A stretch of DNA of 64,000 bases, from assembly GCF_040358985.1 (NCBI RefSeq), contig NZ_CP132932.1, positions 1,922,001 to 1,986,000 on the forward strand, given 5' to 3'. Positions 8,022 to 16,067 of this stretch are shown piece after piece. The DNA is from Tunturibacter empetritectus (lineage in GTDB: Bacteria; Acidobacteriota; Terriglobia; Terriglobales; Acidobacteriaceae). Every line of letters begins with the position of its first letter. The first letter of the stretch is position 1. The position numbers and the translations under genes were made by a program. The notes below the pieces were generated by a model. That model did not search any database. It was given only the letters and a program-made list of their open reading frames with translations, and was not told where the DNA came from.

Positions 8022-8687
8022 TTGACCCCACGTCCTCAGATGCTGTTGGAGCCGCGTAAATCGCCGGTGCAGGCTCGTTCGGCTGCGAGCGTGGATGCGA
8101 TTCTGGAGGCGACCATTCAGGTTTTGTTGAGCGTGGGGAAGGAACGGCTGACGACGACGAAGGTTGCGATGCGCGCTGGGGTTTCGGTTGGGACGTTGTA
8201 TCAGTATTTTCCGAATAAGAGTGCGTTGCTGCAGGCGGCTTTGCTACAACATCTGAACGGGGTGTCGACGGCGCTGGAGCAGGTGTGCCGGGAGCAGAAG
8301 GGGAAGCCGCTTAAGGAGATGGTTGCGGCGGTGATCAACGCGTTTCTCGAGGCCAAGATGATGGATCCGAAGACGAGCGTGGCGCTGCATGCGGTGAGCT
8401 CGGATGTGGATGGGGCGAAGATTGCGAAGCAGAAGGCGTTGCGGTCGCTGAAGGCGATTGCGGGGATGCTGGGGACGTCGAGCGAGTCGCTGACGAAGGA
8501 GCCGCAGCTGGTGGCGTCGATGCTGGTGGCGGCGATGGTGGGGGTGAGCCGGAGACTGCTGGAGTCGGATGCGCCGGAGAAGCAGTTTGAAAGCATGCGG
8601 GGGGAACTGGTGTTCTTTGCTTGCTCGTATATGGAGGCTTGTTCGGTGCGGGAAGTGCGCCCTGCGCGGGCGGCGGTCACTTCGTGA
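8022..8687 (+). CDS. TetR/AcrR family transcriptional regulator
   Basis: A 221-aa one-component repressor. The N-terminal HTH spans about residues 20-65 (ILEATIQVLL, TTTKVAMRAGVSVGTLYQYFPNKSALLQAAL), and the C-terminal helical ligand domain includes VALHAVSSDVDG and a region typical of TetR_C. TTG 8022 follows GGAG (8011-8014) with a 7-nt gap. Divergence from the aldo/keto reductase at 7909 suggests local control. The last 11 residues (EVRPARAAVTS) and the stop codon are encoded by the palindromic element starting at 8656, so the original C-terminus has been replaced or extended. Confidence 0.9.
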   Translation: MTPRPQMLLEPRKSPVQARSAASVDAILEATIQVLLSVGKERLTTTKVAMRAGVSVGTLYQYFPNKSALLQAALLQHLNGVSTALEQVCREQKGKPLKEMVAAVINAFLEAKMMDPKTSVALHAVSSDVDGAKIAKQKALRSLKAIAGMLGTSSESLTKEPQLVASMLVAAMVGVSRRLLESDAPEKQFESMRGELVFFACSYMEACSVREVRPARAAVTS

Positions 8688-8820
8688 CTTGTATACCCCT
8701 TCGGTTGGCGCTCCCGATGGTCGCGAGGGAAGATTGTGCCGACCAACGGGAGGAGTACGCGAAGCTCTAAAAAGGCGTGTGAACGCCCGCACTCCGCGCA
8801 GGAGGCCCGTCCGGCAGGAC
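8656..8820 (+). repeat. Dispersed palindromic element, both arms (copy C)
   Basis: 165 bp with a left arm (tip missing, GCGCCCTGCGCGGG, dyad GTCACTTCGTGAC, CTCCCGATGGTCGC) and a right arm in inverse order (GCCGACCAACGGGAGGA, then GGAGGCCCGTCCGGCAGGAC at 8801-8820). The arms are partly complementary. The left arm overlaps the last 32 bases of the TetR gene and supplies its stop codon TGA. Confidence 0.88.
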
Positions 8821-8920
8821 AGCTTCGATTTTGGAAAGGCTCCTGACAGTACGGTGTCAGTAGGGTGTCAGTATTCTGCGGTTGTGTTCGTAAGGTCATT
8901 TGCTAAGTCAGGGAGGCAAT

Positions 8921-9307
8921 ATGAAGGAACAGCCGAAGTCGGTGGCGGTTTGGTTCGAGATTCCGTGTGCCAATCTGGAGCGGGCAGCTAGGTTCTACGA
9001 GACGATTCTGGATCGCAGGATGAATAAGGATGAATTTGGGGAGTTGGGGGATCCGATGCGTCTGTTTCCGGCGGCTGCTGGCGGCGTGGCGGGGGCTCTG
9101 GTGAAGCGTACCTTCAGGAAGCCCGGTGGTGGGGGGACGATGGTTTATCTGAACTGCGATGGCGAACTGGATGCTGTAATTTCGCGGGTTCGCGAGGCTG
9201 GGGGGTTGATGCTGATGCCTCGTACGGTGATTCCTGGTGGGCATGGTGCGTTTGCTTGCCTGAAGGATACGGAAGGAAATCATATTGGGTTGCATACTTC
9301 GGTTTGA
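8921..9307 (+). CDS. VOC family (glyoxalase/bleomycin-resistance fold) protein
   Basis: A 128-aa protein with two beta-alpha-beta-beta-beta modules: VAVWFEIPCANLERAARFYETIL at the start and YLNCDGELDAVISRVREAGG in the second half, ending AFACLKDTEGNHIGLHTS, the classic VOC closing strand with a metal-ligand-like Glu. It probably binds a divalent metal and a small substrate; the reaction is unknown. ATG 8921 follows a strong GGGAGG; an upstream TTG at 8900 was rejected. The next gene is a WYL regulator, a frequent partner of VOC proteins. Confidence 0.9.
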   Translation: MKEQPKSVAVWFEIPCANLERAARFYETILDRRMNKDEFGELGDPMRLFPAAAGGVAGALVKRTFRKPGGGGTMVYLNCDGELDAVISRVREAGGLMLMPRTVIPGGHGAFACLKDTEGNHIGLHTSV

Positions 9308-9309
9308 GT

Positions 9310-9391
9310 GTCCTGCCGGACGGGCTCCCTACGCGGGAGGCGGTCACTTCGTGACTTGTATATCCCTTCGGTTGGCGCTCCCGTTGGTCGC
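9310..9391 (+). repeat. Dispersed palindromic element, left arm only (copy D)
   Basis: An 82-bp complete left arm, from GTCCTGCCGGACGGGC through the dyad GTCACTTCGTGAC to CTCCCGTTGGTCGC, starting 3 bp after the stop codon of the VOC gene. No right arm follows. Confidence 0.88.
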
Positions 9392-9435
9392 GGGGAGCGA
9401 TATACGGGCTGCTAACTGGAAGCGGGCGCAATTCT

Positions 9436-9463
9436 TTTTCCAGGCCATCTTTTCCAGGCCATC
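9436..9463 (+). repeat. Perfect 14-bp tandem duplication before the WYL regulator
   Basis: TTTTCCAGGCCATC occurs twice without a gap (9436-9449 and 9450-9463), ending 12 bp before the start codon. It may be a replication-slippage product or a pair of helical-phase operator half-sites. The AGGA ribosome site (9465-9468) lies just after it. Confidence 0.75.
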
Positions 9464-9475
9464 TAGGATATATGC

Positions 9476-10210
9476 ATGCGGCGGGCTGACCGACTCTTCC
9501 GGATCGTACGAGTGCTGCGCGGTGGCAGGCTGCAGACGGCGCGGATGCTGGCGGAGAAGCTGGAGGTTTCGGAGCGGACGATCTATCGGGATGTGCGCGA
9601 TCTGCAGATCTCGGGGATGCCGATTGAGGGGGAGGCGGGGGTTGGGTATACGCTGCGGCGGGATATGGACCTGCCTCCGCTGATGTTTACCCGGGATGAG
9701 CTGACGGCGCTGGTGCTGGGGGCGCGGATGGTGCAGGCGTGGGGTGGGGCGGCGAGCGTGGCCTCGGTGGACCAGGCGCTGCAGCGGATTGAGGCGGTGC
9801 TGCCGGCGGATCTGCGGGAGCGGCTGGATTCGATTCTGATGTACGCGCCGGGGCATCGGATGGTGCAGCCTTTGAAGGAGCGACTGGATCTACTGCACGA
9901 CGCTTGCGTGGGCAGGCGGGTCGTTGCGTTTTGCTATGCGAAGGAGGATGGACAGAGCAGTGAGCGCGAGGTGAGGCCGCTGGCGCTGTACTTCTGGGGT
10001 GGGGCCTGGACGCTGGCGGCTTGGTGCGAGCTGCGGAAGGACTTCAGAGTGTTTCGGATCGACCGGATGCAGGAGGTGGAGGTGCTGGGGCGCGAGTTTG
10101 TACAGAAGAAGGGGCAGAGGCTGGAGGACTTTGTGAAGCAGGTTGGCAAGCCGCCTTATGTCTCCGAATCGGTTGCTGCGGCGGGTATTGGGCAGGTTAG
10201 AGCGGATTGA
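9476..10210 (+). CDS. YafY/PafC-type HTH-WYL transcriptional regulator
   Basis: A 244-aa regulator. The N-terminal HTH_11 domain covers about residues 1-60 (ADRLFRIVRVLRGGRLQTA, KLEVSERTIYRDVRDL). A WYL domain follows (about 140-215: VVAFCYAKEDGQSSEREVRPLALYFWGGAWTLAAWCELRKDFRVFRIDRM, given here in pieces of the usual W-Y-L-x-A-W-C-x-x-R-x-D-F-R-x-F-R-x-D-R pattern). WYL domains sense ligands such as nucleic acids. It is directly downstream of the VOC gene in the same direction, so it may control it. ATG 9476 is supported by AGGA 7 nt upstream. Confidence 0.93.
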   Translation: MRRADRLFRIVRVLRGGRLQTARMLAEKLEVSERTIYRDVRDLQISGMPIEGEAGVGYTLRRDMDLPPLMFTRDELTALVLGARMVQAWGGAASVASVDQALQRIEAVLPADLRERLDSILMYAPGHRMVQPLKERLDLLHDACVGRRVVAFCYAKEDGQSSEREVRPLALYFWGGAWTLAAWCELRKDFRVFRIDRMQEVEVLGREFVQKKGQRLEDFVKQVGKPPYVSESVAAAGIGQVRAD

Positions 10211-10227
10211 CTATTGGTGTGGAGGAG

Positions 10228-10270
10228 GGCAACCGCAGATTCCCTTCGGGAATGACAACAAGGGCACTGC
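10228..10270 (+). repeat. Short intergenic repeat, second family (copy 1)
   Basis: The segment reads GGCAACCGCAGATTCCCTTC, then GGGAATGACAACAAGGGCACTGC. Its core ATTCCCTTCGGGAAT is a hairpin with a TTC-type loop. A related segment occurs at 52883-52955 with the same order GGGCAAC-GCAGAT-hairpin-CAACAA-ACTGC. It lies between the convergent WYL regulator and response-regulator genes. Confidence 0.6.
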
Positions 10271-10297
10271 GGGCGCTATGCCAACTGCGACTTTGTT

Positions 10298-10816
10298 CTA
10301 GTTTACGAGGTAGGTCGCGGGTCGCGAAGAGTCGTCCGTTGGGTTGTACGGGGGGGCGAAGGTGGTCTTTTGTACTGCCAGGCATTCGGAGACGCGCTTG
10401 AGCATGTCGGTGGGGTGAACGGGCTTGGTGAGGGTGGTGAAGTTGTAGCCGGCGCTGCGTGCGTGTACGAGGAGGTCGGCGGTTGCGGCCTGGCCGGAGA
10501 ACAAGAGTATTTGGCATTCGGGGATGTTCTGACTGACAGCGATGGCGAGTTCGATGCCGGTCATGCCGGGCATCATGACGTCGGCGATGAGAAGTTGGGG
10601 GTTGAACGTTCGTGCGAGCTCTAAGGCTGCGGCACCGTCGTAGGCGGTGAGGGTGGAAAAGCCGCTGCGGGAGAGGATTATCGAGAGGGTGTCGGCGATG
10701 ATGTGCTCGTCGTCGACGATGAGGATGACTGGCTTGGTTCTTTCCGAAATAGAGATGGCATCCTCGTTCGGGACTACTGTCAGGGGAACAACTTCAAATT
10801 TGATCTTCGCGGTCAT
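10298..10816 (-). CDS. Receiver-only response regulator
   Basis: A 172-aa protein with a single CheY-like receiver domain (about residues 28-145). Acidic pocket Asp35-Asp36 (LIVDDE), phosphoacceptor Asp79 (LIADVMMPG), Ser107 (LFSG) and Lys131 (TLTKPVHP) are all present, so phosphorylation should work. About 27 N-terminal and 25 C-terminal residues show no domain, so output is probably through protein contacts. No histidine kinase is nearby; the partner must be elsewhere. ATG 10816 is the only sensible start. Confidence 0.93.
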   Translation of the reverse strand: MTAKIKFEVVPLTVVPNEDAISISERTKPVILIVDDEHIIADTLSIILSRSGFSTLTAYDGAAALELARTFNPQLLIADVMMPGMTGIELAIAVSQNIPECQILLFSGQAATADLLVHARSAGYNFTTLTKPVHPTDMLKRVSECLAVQKTTFAPPYNPTDDSSRPATYLVN

Positions 10817-11022
10817 GACTTGTACCTCTGAATCGAAGCATAGACCTGTTTGAGTTATACGGGTTAACTCTTTTAGATCTCTCAGTTATGGAGAGGTTTA
10901 GGCGGTGCTAAAGAAAGCGACCAGTTAGGCAATGTTGAAAAGAGCAACTTGTTAGTAGCTGGCATATCTGCTTAGTGTTACGTTAACGTCAGGTTAGTTT
11001 CAGATCACATCAAGGGGGGGGC

Positions 11023-11310
11023 GTGGGAAGCGACGACGAGTTCGATCCGAAAGAGATGAAGTTTGAGTCGGTGCTGCAGGCGAATGTACCCAAGGGTAGA
11101 GCAGGCAAGCACAAAGAGATCATCACGCAACTGTTGAGCGATATTGCGCAGTTGAAGGTTGGCAGCGCGTTAAAGATCCCGCTGGATCAGCTTCCGGATA
11201 CGAAGGAGAATGTGCGGTCTGCGTTGAGCAGGGCTGCCCGGCAGCAGAAGATCAATCTGGCTACGTCCAGTAATGATGAGTTTCTGTTTGTTTGGAAGAC
11301 GGATAAATAA
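11023..11310 (+). CDS. Small basic protein of unknown function
   Basis: A 95-aa protein that I do not recognise. It has an acidic N-terminus (SDDEFDPKEMKFESV), a lysine-rich middle (VPKGRAGKHKEIITQLLSDIAQL) and a C-terminal half that could form a small winged-helix-like fold (ALKIPLDQLPDTKENVRSALSRAARQQ, then INLATSSNDEFLFVWK, a likely beta-hairpin wing). It is preceded by an unbroken run of eight G (11014-11021) acting as the ribosome site, one base before GTG. Coding is supported by G/C at third positions and by the ribosome site; DNA binding is only a guess. Confidence 0.65.
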   Translation: MGSDDEFDPKEMKFESVLQANVPKGRAGKHKEIITQLLSDIAQLKVGSALKIPLDQLPDTKENVRSALSRAARQQKINLATSSNDEFLFVWKTDK

Positions 11311-11348
11311 CGTTCTGTAAGACCCCTCTTTAAAATCAGGAACTCTTA

Positions 11349-11568
11349 GTCCTGCCGGACGGGCGCCCTTCGCGGGCGGCGGTCACTTCGTGACTTGTAT
11401 ACCCCTTCGGTTGGCGCTCCCGTTGGTCGCGAAGGGAGATTATGCCGACCAACGGGAGGACCACGCAAAGCTTTAAAGAGACGTGCGAACGCCCGCGGAA
11501 TCGGGGTCCCCACAAACAGGTCTTTCGTTTGTGGGGTGACTAAGCGCAGGAGGCCCGTCCGGCAGGAC
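11349..11568 (+). repeat. Dispersed palindromic element, both arms with a nested hairpin (copy E)
   Basis: 220 bp from GTCCTGCCGGACGGGC to GGCCCGTCCGGCAGGAC. The left arm is close to consensus. After the central GCCGACCAACGGGAGGA the right part shares TAAAGAGACGTG and GAACGCCCGC with copy C, then carries extra sequence (about 11498-11542) before the closing tip. It separates the small protein gene from the convergent GT39 gene. Confidence 0.9.
11508..11536. repeat. Perfect 10-bp stem-loop nested in copy E
   Basis: CCCCACAAAC (11508-11517) and GTTTGTGGGG (11527-11536) flank a 9-nt loop. The other two-armed copies (C and G) lack it, so it looks like a second small repeat inserted into the element. 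Confidence 0.7.
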
Positions 11569-11575
11569 ATAGTCT

Positions 11576-13510
11576 TCAATATGGGTTGGGTTGGTTGCTC
11601 AGGATCTCTTTGCCTCCGCTTTGCGCAATGAAGAAGGTTTTGCCCGGAAGCGAAGGCACAGGGTCGGAGAGACTCTGCCAGAGGAAGATGCGGCGAGGTT
11701 CAAGCCAACGGACTTTGAGGGAGAGGGCGTCCTCGAAGATGGGTGGGGCGTCGGGAAAGAAGGAGCCGTACCAGAGGTTGGAGCTGCGGCCGTCGAGGAT
11801 GTGGAGGTCGCTGCGTCCGAGATAAAAGCCGAGGGTGCTGGCGCTCTCGTACTCGCCGTGGATGACGATGAGGTCGCTGGGCTTGAGTTCGGGCTCGATG
11901 GCGGTGGCTAACTGGCGGGAGCTTAGGACGGGGAAGAAGATCTGCAGGCCGACGTGTGCGGCGAGCACGAACCCAAAGGTGGCGGCGGCGAGGCAGAGGT
12001 TTGCGGCGTGGGGCTGGTAGGCGCGACGGAGGAGCCAGTTGGCGAGGGTGCCGGTGAAGAGCGCGATGGCGGTGAGGAGGAGCGGGTCATGGAAGGCGCC
12101 CATGGCCTGGGCGTTGAGGTCGAGGAAGTGGCCGAAGGAGAGGGCGTAGTCGCCGGGATTTTGTTTGAGGAGCGAGGCGAGGTCGATGACGGGGTTTGGC
12201 GGGGCGGAGCGTTGGAGGAAGAAGCCTGCGGTGAGGGCGGCGAGGGAGCCGAGGACGAGAAGGACGACGGAGATGCGCTGGCCGGAGCGGACGAGTGGGG
12301 CGGGGACGGTGAAGGACTCGGCTTCGGTGGCTTCATGGTCGAGCCAGGCGGCGATGAGGAGGATCATAGCGGGGAGGGCGGGGAGGACGTAGTACTCCTG
12401 GCGGGTGGAGAAGGAGAAGAAGAGGACAGGGATGATGGCCCACAGGCCGAGGAGGAGGCGGGTGTTTTCGCGCTGGGTGAGGGTGCGGATGGAGACTCGC
12501 GGACGGAGGGCTTTGCGCCAGGGGATGGTGACGAGGGCATGGTAGAGAAAGGCGCTCCAAGGCATGATCCAGACGAGGATGAAGGCCCAGAAGAGAGGGA
12601 GGGGGACGGTGTCGTAGTCGCGGGGGACGCGGAGGTTGAGATAGCGGAGGAGCTGCTCGTTGACAAAGTAGAACCAGAGCCAGCCGTGGACGTTGCCGTC
12701 GGTAGGGAGGGGAACGGACCAGTGGCCGTGCGAGAAGGTGAGTGCTCCGGGATGGCCCTGGGTGGGGTTGGCGAGGGCGATGAGGATGTGCCAGGGCGCG
12801 GCGATGACGAGGAAGACGATGGTGCTGGAGAGTGGGTGGAGCTGGCGGATGCGGGTTAGGACGGCGCGGAGGCTGCGGCGGGTGAGAATGAGGTGGGCGA
12901 GGACGATGAGGAGGGGGAAGACGATGCCGATGAGGCCTTTGGTAAGGACGTTGAGGGCGCAGGAGGCGGCGAAGAGCCAGCAGAGGGTGATGCTTGCTTG
13001 GGGTTGTGGGTGGGCTTTTGTTTGCTGCCCGGTTTGTTCGGTGGCCCAGTAGAAGAAGAGAGCCAGGGCGAGCCAGAGGCAGACGTCGGCGTCGGGCAGG
13101 AGGATGCGGGTGAAGATGAAGATGCCGAAGCTGGAGAGGAGCATGAGGCCGGCGTAGAGGCCGGCTCGGGGAGAGAAGGCGCGGCGGGCGAAGCCTTCGA
13201 GGAGGAGGGCGAGCGAGAGGACGGTGAGGGCTATTGGCAGGCGCGCGGCTGCGGTGTTGACGCCGAAGAGTTTGAAGCTGAGGGCCATGCTCCAGTAGAG
13301 GATGGGGGCTTTTTCGAGGTAGCGGATGCCGTTGGCGTAGAGGGTGACCCAATCGTGGCGGAGGAGCATCTCGCGGGCGACTTCGGCGTGGACGGAGTCG
13401 GCGTCGTCGAGCAGCGGGGGGACGAAGAGGGTGAGGGTTGCGTAGAAGAGGAGCCAGAGGACGATGAGGATGAGGCGGTTGCGGCGCGTCTCCTGGGCTG
13501 GGGTGGTCAC
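11576..13510 (-). CDS. GT39/ArnT-like membrane glycosyltransferase
   Basis: A 644-aa polytopic membrane protein of the PMT/ArnT (GT39, GT-C fold) group, which moves a sugar from a polyprenyl-phosphate donor on the periplasmic side. After the first membrane helix comes the catalytic loop DDADSVHAEVAREML (Asp35/Asp36/Asp38 and Glu43), then LYANGIRYLEKAPILYW, which is highly typical. About a dozen hydrophobic segments follow and the last ~130 residues form a soluble domain. GTG 13510 was chosen because membrane homology begins there; the frame is open to 13684, but that extension runs through intergenic repeats. Acceptor unknown. Confidence 0.9.
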   Translation of the reverse strand: MTTPAQETRRNRLILIVLWLLFYATLTLFVPPLLDDADSVHAEVAREMLLRHDWVTLYANGIRYLEKAPILYWSMALSFKLFGVNTAAARLPIALTVLSLALLLEGFARRAFSPRAGLYAGLMLLSSFGIFIFTRILLPDADVCLWLALALFFYWATEQTGQQTKAHPQPQASITLCWLFAASCALNVLTKGLIGIVFPLLIVLAHLILTRRSLRAVLTRIRQLHPLSSTIVFLVIAAPWHILIALANPTQGHPGALTFSHGHWSVPLPTDGNVHGWLWFYFVNEQLLRYLNLRVPRDYDTVPLPLFWAFILVWIMPWSAFLYHALVTIPWRKALRPRVSIRTLTQRENTRLLLGLWAIIPVLFFSFSTRQEYYVLPALPAMILLIAAWLDHEATEAESFTVPAPLVRSGQRISVVLLVLGSLAALTAGFFLQRSAPPNPVIDLASLLKQNPGDYALSFGHFLDLNAQAMGAFHDPLLLTAIALFTGTLANWLLRRAYQPHAANLCLAAATFGFVLAAHVGLQIFFPVLSSRQLATAIEPELKPSDLIVIHGEYESASTLGFYLGRSDLHILDGRSSNLWYGSFFPDAPPIFEDALSLKVRWLEPRRIFLWQSLSDPVPSLPGKTFFIAQSGGKEILSNQPNPY

Positions 13511-13530
13511 GTGAACAGTGTAATGAGAGC

Positions 13531-13710
13531 GACCGCGGATTAACGCGGAGGCACGCGGATAAAAAGGCGGAGGATAGAGACCGATCAAGACCGGATTGGA
13601 GCGATTGGATAGAACGCAGGCTATTTTGCGAGCGGCTTTGTGGGTTTGTATGCTGGCGTCGTGGAGCCGTGTTTTGCCTTTCATCCGTTTTCATCCGTTT
13701 TGATCCGCAG
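13531..13710. repeat. Intergenic stretch with CGCGGAT and TCATCCGTTT short repeats
   Basis: 13531-13560 contains CGCGGAT twice with related CGCGGAGGC between them. 13681-13710 is a three-unit tandem of TCATCCGTTT (third unit TGATCCGCAG). Such ATCCG-rich intergenic repeats are common and carry no gene. The spacer lies between the divergent GT39 and Rieske genes. Confidence 0.5.
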
Positions 13711-13758
13711 TCGACCTTTATGTGGGGGGAGGGGTTTGTCGTAGACTCAGGCTGACTG

Positions 13759-14892
13759 ATGATGATGCGTGAACCTGCACAAATGAGTGGGGCGTCTGGT
13801 CCTCTTGCTTTTGGTCCTCCGACCGAGCTGATCTTTGGGGATTGGTATCCTGCGCTGTGTGCCGTGGAGCTGCGCCCAGGCAAGACGGCGAAGGCTCTGC
13901 TGCTGGGGGTTCCGCTGCTGCTGGGACGGAAGACTGGTGGAAAGCTGTTTGCGATGCGGGATCTTTGTCCGCATCGGGGGATTCCGCTGTCGGCTGGGTG
14001 GTTTGATGGGGAGACGGTGACGTGCAAGTATCACGGGTGGAAGTTTGAGCCTTGCAGTGGGCAGTGCAGGGAGATTCCTTCGCTGACCAATCATGAGACG
14101 CTGGACCCGACGAAGATCTATGCGGGGGCGTTTCCTTGCGAGGAGCGCGATGGGTTTGCGTGGGTGTATCTGCCGGAGGCCGGTGCGGGGCGAGTGCAGG
14201 GGTTGGAGACGCTGCCTCCGGTGCCGGAGGTGCCGAAGTTTTCGGCGAGGTTTCGGAGCGCGCACCTGGTGGCGGAGCTGCCTTGCAATGTGGATCACGG
14301 GATTATCGGTTTGATGGATCCGGCACATGGGCCGTTTGTGCATCAGGCTTGGTGGTGGCGGTCGGCGGCTAGTATTCATGAGAAGACGAAGCACTTTGAG
14401 CCGCTGGAGGACCGGGAGAACAACGGGAGGAATGCCGGGTTTCGGATGTCGTCGCATGCTCCGAGCGCGAACTCGGCGCCGTATAAGTTGCTGGGGGTTT
14501 ATGGCGAGCCGATTACGACGACGATTGATTTTGTCTTGCCGAATCGGCGGTACGAGACGATACGCGCTGGGGATAAGTGGTTCTCGAGTTTGACTACGAT
14601 TACGCCGGTGACGGCTTCGACTTGCAGGATTGATGTGGTTGCGGCGTGGAATGTCTTTTACTGGGTTCCATTTGTAACTTCGATTGCTACTTTCTTTGGG
14701 GCCCGGTTTGTGCGGCAGGATCAGGAGACGATGATTGAGCAGGCCGAGGGGTTGAGGTTTCATCCGGGATTGATGCTGATCGATGATGCGGATAAGCCGG
14801 CGAAGTGGTACTTCGCTTTGAAGCAGGCTCGGTTGAAGGGGACGGGAGAGCATCCGCTAAGTGGGCCGGTTACGCTGCACTGGCGGAGTTAA
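13759..14892 (+). CDS. Rieske non-heme iron oxygenase (ring-hydroxylating type)
   Basis: A 377-aa oxygenase subunit that would use O2 and electrons from a reductase to hydroxylate or demethylate a substrate. Rieske [2Fe-2S] ligands are Cys70, His72, Cys89 and His92 (LCPHRGIPLSAGW and CKYHGWKFEPCSGQC). The mononuclear iron site is Asp187-x2-His190-x4-His195 (MDPAHGPFVH), with NVDHG just before it. The C-terminal half is the substrate domain. The layout resembles the VanA/PaO-type oxygenases. No ferredoxin or reductase gene is adjacent, so electrons must come from elsewhere. ATG 13759 lies in a run of three Met codons. Confidence 0.92.
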   Translation: MMMREPAQMSGASGPLAFGPPTELIFGDWYPALCAVELRPGKTAKALLLGVPLLLGRKTGGKLFAMRDLCPHRGIPLSAGWFDGETVTCKYHGWKFEPCSGQCREIPSLTNHETLDPTKIYAGAFPCEERDGFAWVYLPEAGAGRVQGLETLPPVPEVPKFSARFRSAHLVAELPCNVDHGIIGLMDPAHGPFVHQAWWWRSAASIHEKTKHFEPLEDRENNGRNAGFRMSSHAPSANSAPYKLLGVYGEPITTTIDFVLPNRRYETIRAGDKWFSSLTTITPVTASTCRIDVVAAWNVFYWVPFVTSIATFFGARFVRQDQETMIEQAEGLRFHPGLMLIDDADKPAKWYFALKQARLKGTGEHPLSGPVTLHWRS

Positions 14893-14924
14893 CTGCTGCC
14901 TAAGAATGCTTGTTGCAAGAATGT

Positions 14925-15021
14925 GTCCTGCCGGACGGGCTCCCTGCGCGGGAGGCGGTCACTTCGTGACTTGTATACCTTTTCTGGGTGAGGGATCGGC
15001 TCAGGGCCTCCCGTTGGTCGG
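14925..15021 (+). repeat. Dispersed palindromic element, left arm with internal insertion (copy F)
   Basis: It starts GTCCTGCCGGACGGGC and includes the dyad GTCACTTCGTGAC and TTGTATACC. The stretch before CCTCCCGTTGGTCGGC (14984-15007) differs from other copies and is about 15 bp longer. It ends a few bases from the stop codon of the MBL gene. Confidence 0.85.
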
Positions 15022-15024
15022 CGG

Positions 15025-15729
15025 TTACGATTTGGCTGTGCTGGCGATTGCCTTGCGGAGGGTGGGGATGCCTCCGGGTCTGACGGAGCCGTGGCCGCAG
15101 GCGAAGCGCTCGATGGGGTAGGTGAGCAGTTTGTTGGCGCTGGCGAGTGCGATGGATTTATCCCAGGTGGCGAGGTTCGGCAGAGGGAAGTACCAGGGGG
15201 CGAAGCCGCTAACGGTGAGGTGGCCCATGGCGATGAGGGCGTCGCCGGCGTAGAGGGTGCCGTCGCGCTGGTCGAGGAAGGCGAGGTGGCCAGGGATGTG
15301 GCCGGGGGTTTCAATGGCGAGAAGGGAGCCGTAGAGTTCGCCTTCGGTGACGAGACGCGTAGGGCGGGCGTCGATGCCGGGGAGGCCACCGCGAATCTCT
15401 TCGTTGGGTTCGCCGGGCTGAGGAGACTTGTTGGGGGGCTTTTGCAGAAGCGGAAGGCTGCGGGCGTTCGAGGTAAACTCTATTTGTGTGGCGCCTAGCT
15501 TTGCCAGGAGGGCATCTACGGAGCCGACATGGTCTACGTGGGCATGAGTGATCAGGATGCGACGGATGGGTGCGCCCAGGGCTTTCGCAGCGGCGAGAAT
15601 ATCGTCGGCGGAGTTGGCGAGGTTGGCGTCGATCAGGGTGAAGCCGTCGGTCTCGCGGACGAGATAGCAGTTGATGAGGCCGAAGCGGGTGAGTTGATGG
15701 GCGTTGGCGGTAATCGGTGTGGTTTTCAT
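15025..15729 (-). CDS. MBL-fold metallo-hydrolase
   Basis: A 234-aa metallo-beta-lactamase-fold hydrolase. The two-metal motif is His62-x-His64-x-Asp66-His67 (ITHAHVDHVG), with His144 (TPGHIPGH), Asp163 (YAGDAL) and a final His in ERFACGHG completing the site. The opening HQLTRFGLINCYLVRETDGFTL, split here as two strands, is typical of glyoxalase II/lactonase-like members. ATG 15729 was chosen because homology starts there; the frame stays open 200 bp upstream without any domain. Substrate unknown. Confidence 0.9.
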   Translation of the reverse strand: MKTTPITANAHQLTRFGLINCYLVRETDGFTLIDANLANSADDILAAAKALGAPIRRILITHAHVDHVGSVDALLAKLGATQIEFTSNARSLPLLQKPPNKSPQPGEPNEEIRGGLPGIDARPTRLVTEGELYGSLLAIETPGHIPGHLAFLDQRDGTLYAGDALIAMGHLTVSGFAPWYFPLPNLATWDKSIALASANKLLTYPIERFACGHGSVRPGGIPTLRKAIASTAKS

Positions 15730-16067
15730 AATGGACGCTAAGGAAGAGAGTACCTGCGTGGATGTTGAGTTGCCCGGAAGAGACCGAACAGACTGAGATT
15801 GATGCATGTATGGCGGCTGCGATAGGGTTGGTTCCGTTCTAATGCTCGTACCAAGTGATGGTCTGGTCTGTTGGGTTGAGACTGATTGGATTGATGGATT
15901 GGTTGGGCTGACATAGTATGTTTCGCACACTCCCTACGGCCTCTTGAAAGCAGGTTGTTGTCGTGAATGCGATCTGAGCGTCTGATTTCCAGTGCTCTCA
16001 TCGATGCCTCTTATAGCAGATGTAGTGCAGCTTTATGACGGGACAGTCTGTTGTGAATGGAGAGGTG
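15730..16067. other. 338-bp divergent intergenic region, nothing recognised
   Basis: The region lies between the MBL and M23-like genes, which point away from each other, so both promoters must be here. I see only a T/G-rich stretch of imperfect GATTGG direct repeats (about 15888-15908) and no convincing -35/-10 pair, terminator or RNA fold. Confidence 0.4.

Noticed and set aside
12333-14027. 564-aa minus-strand open frame across the GT39 and Rieske genes
   Set aside because: Pro/Arg/His-rich low-complexity translation in a shadow frame of two well-supported genes.
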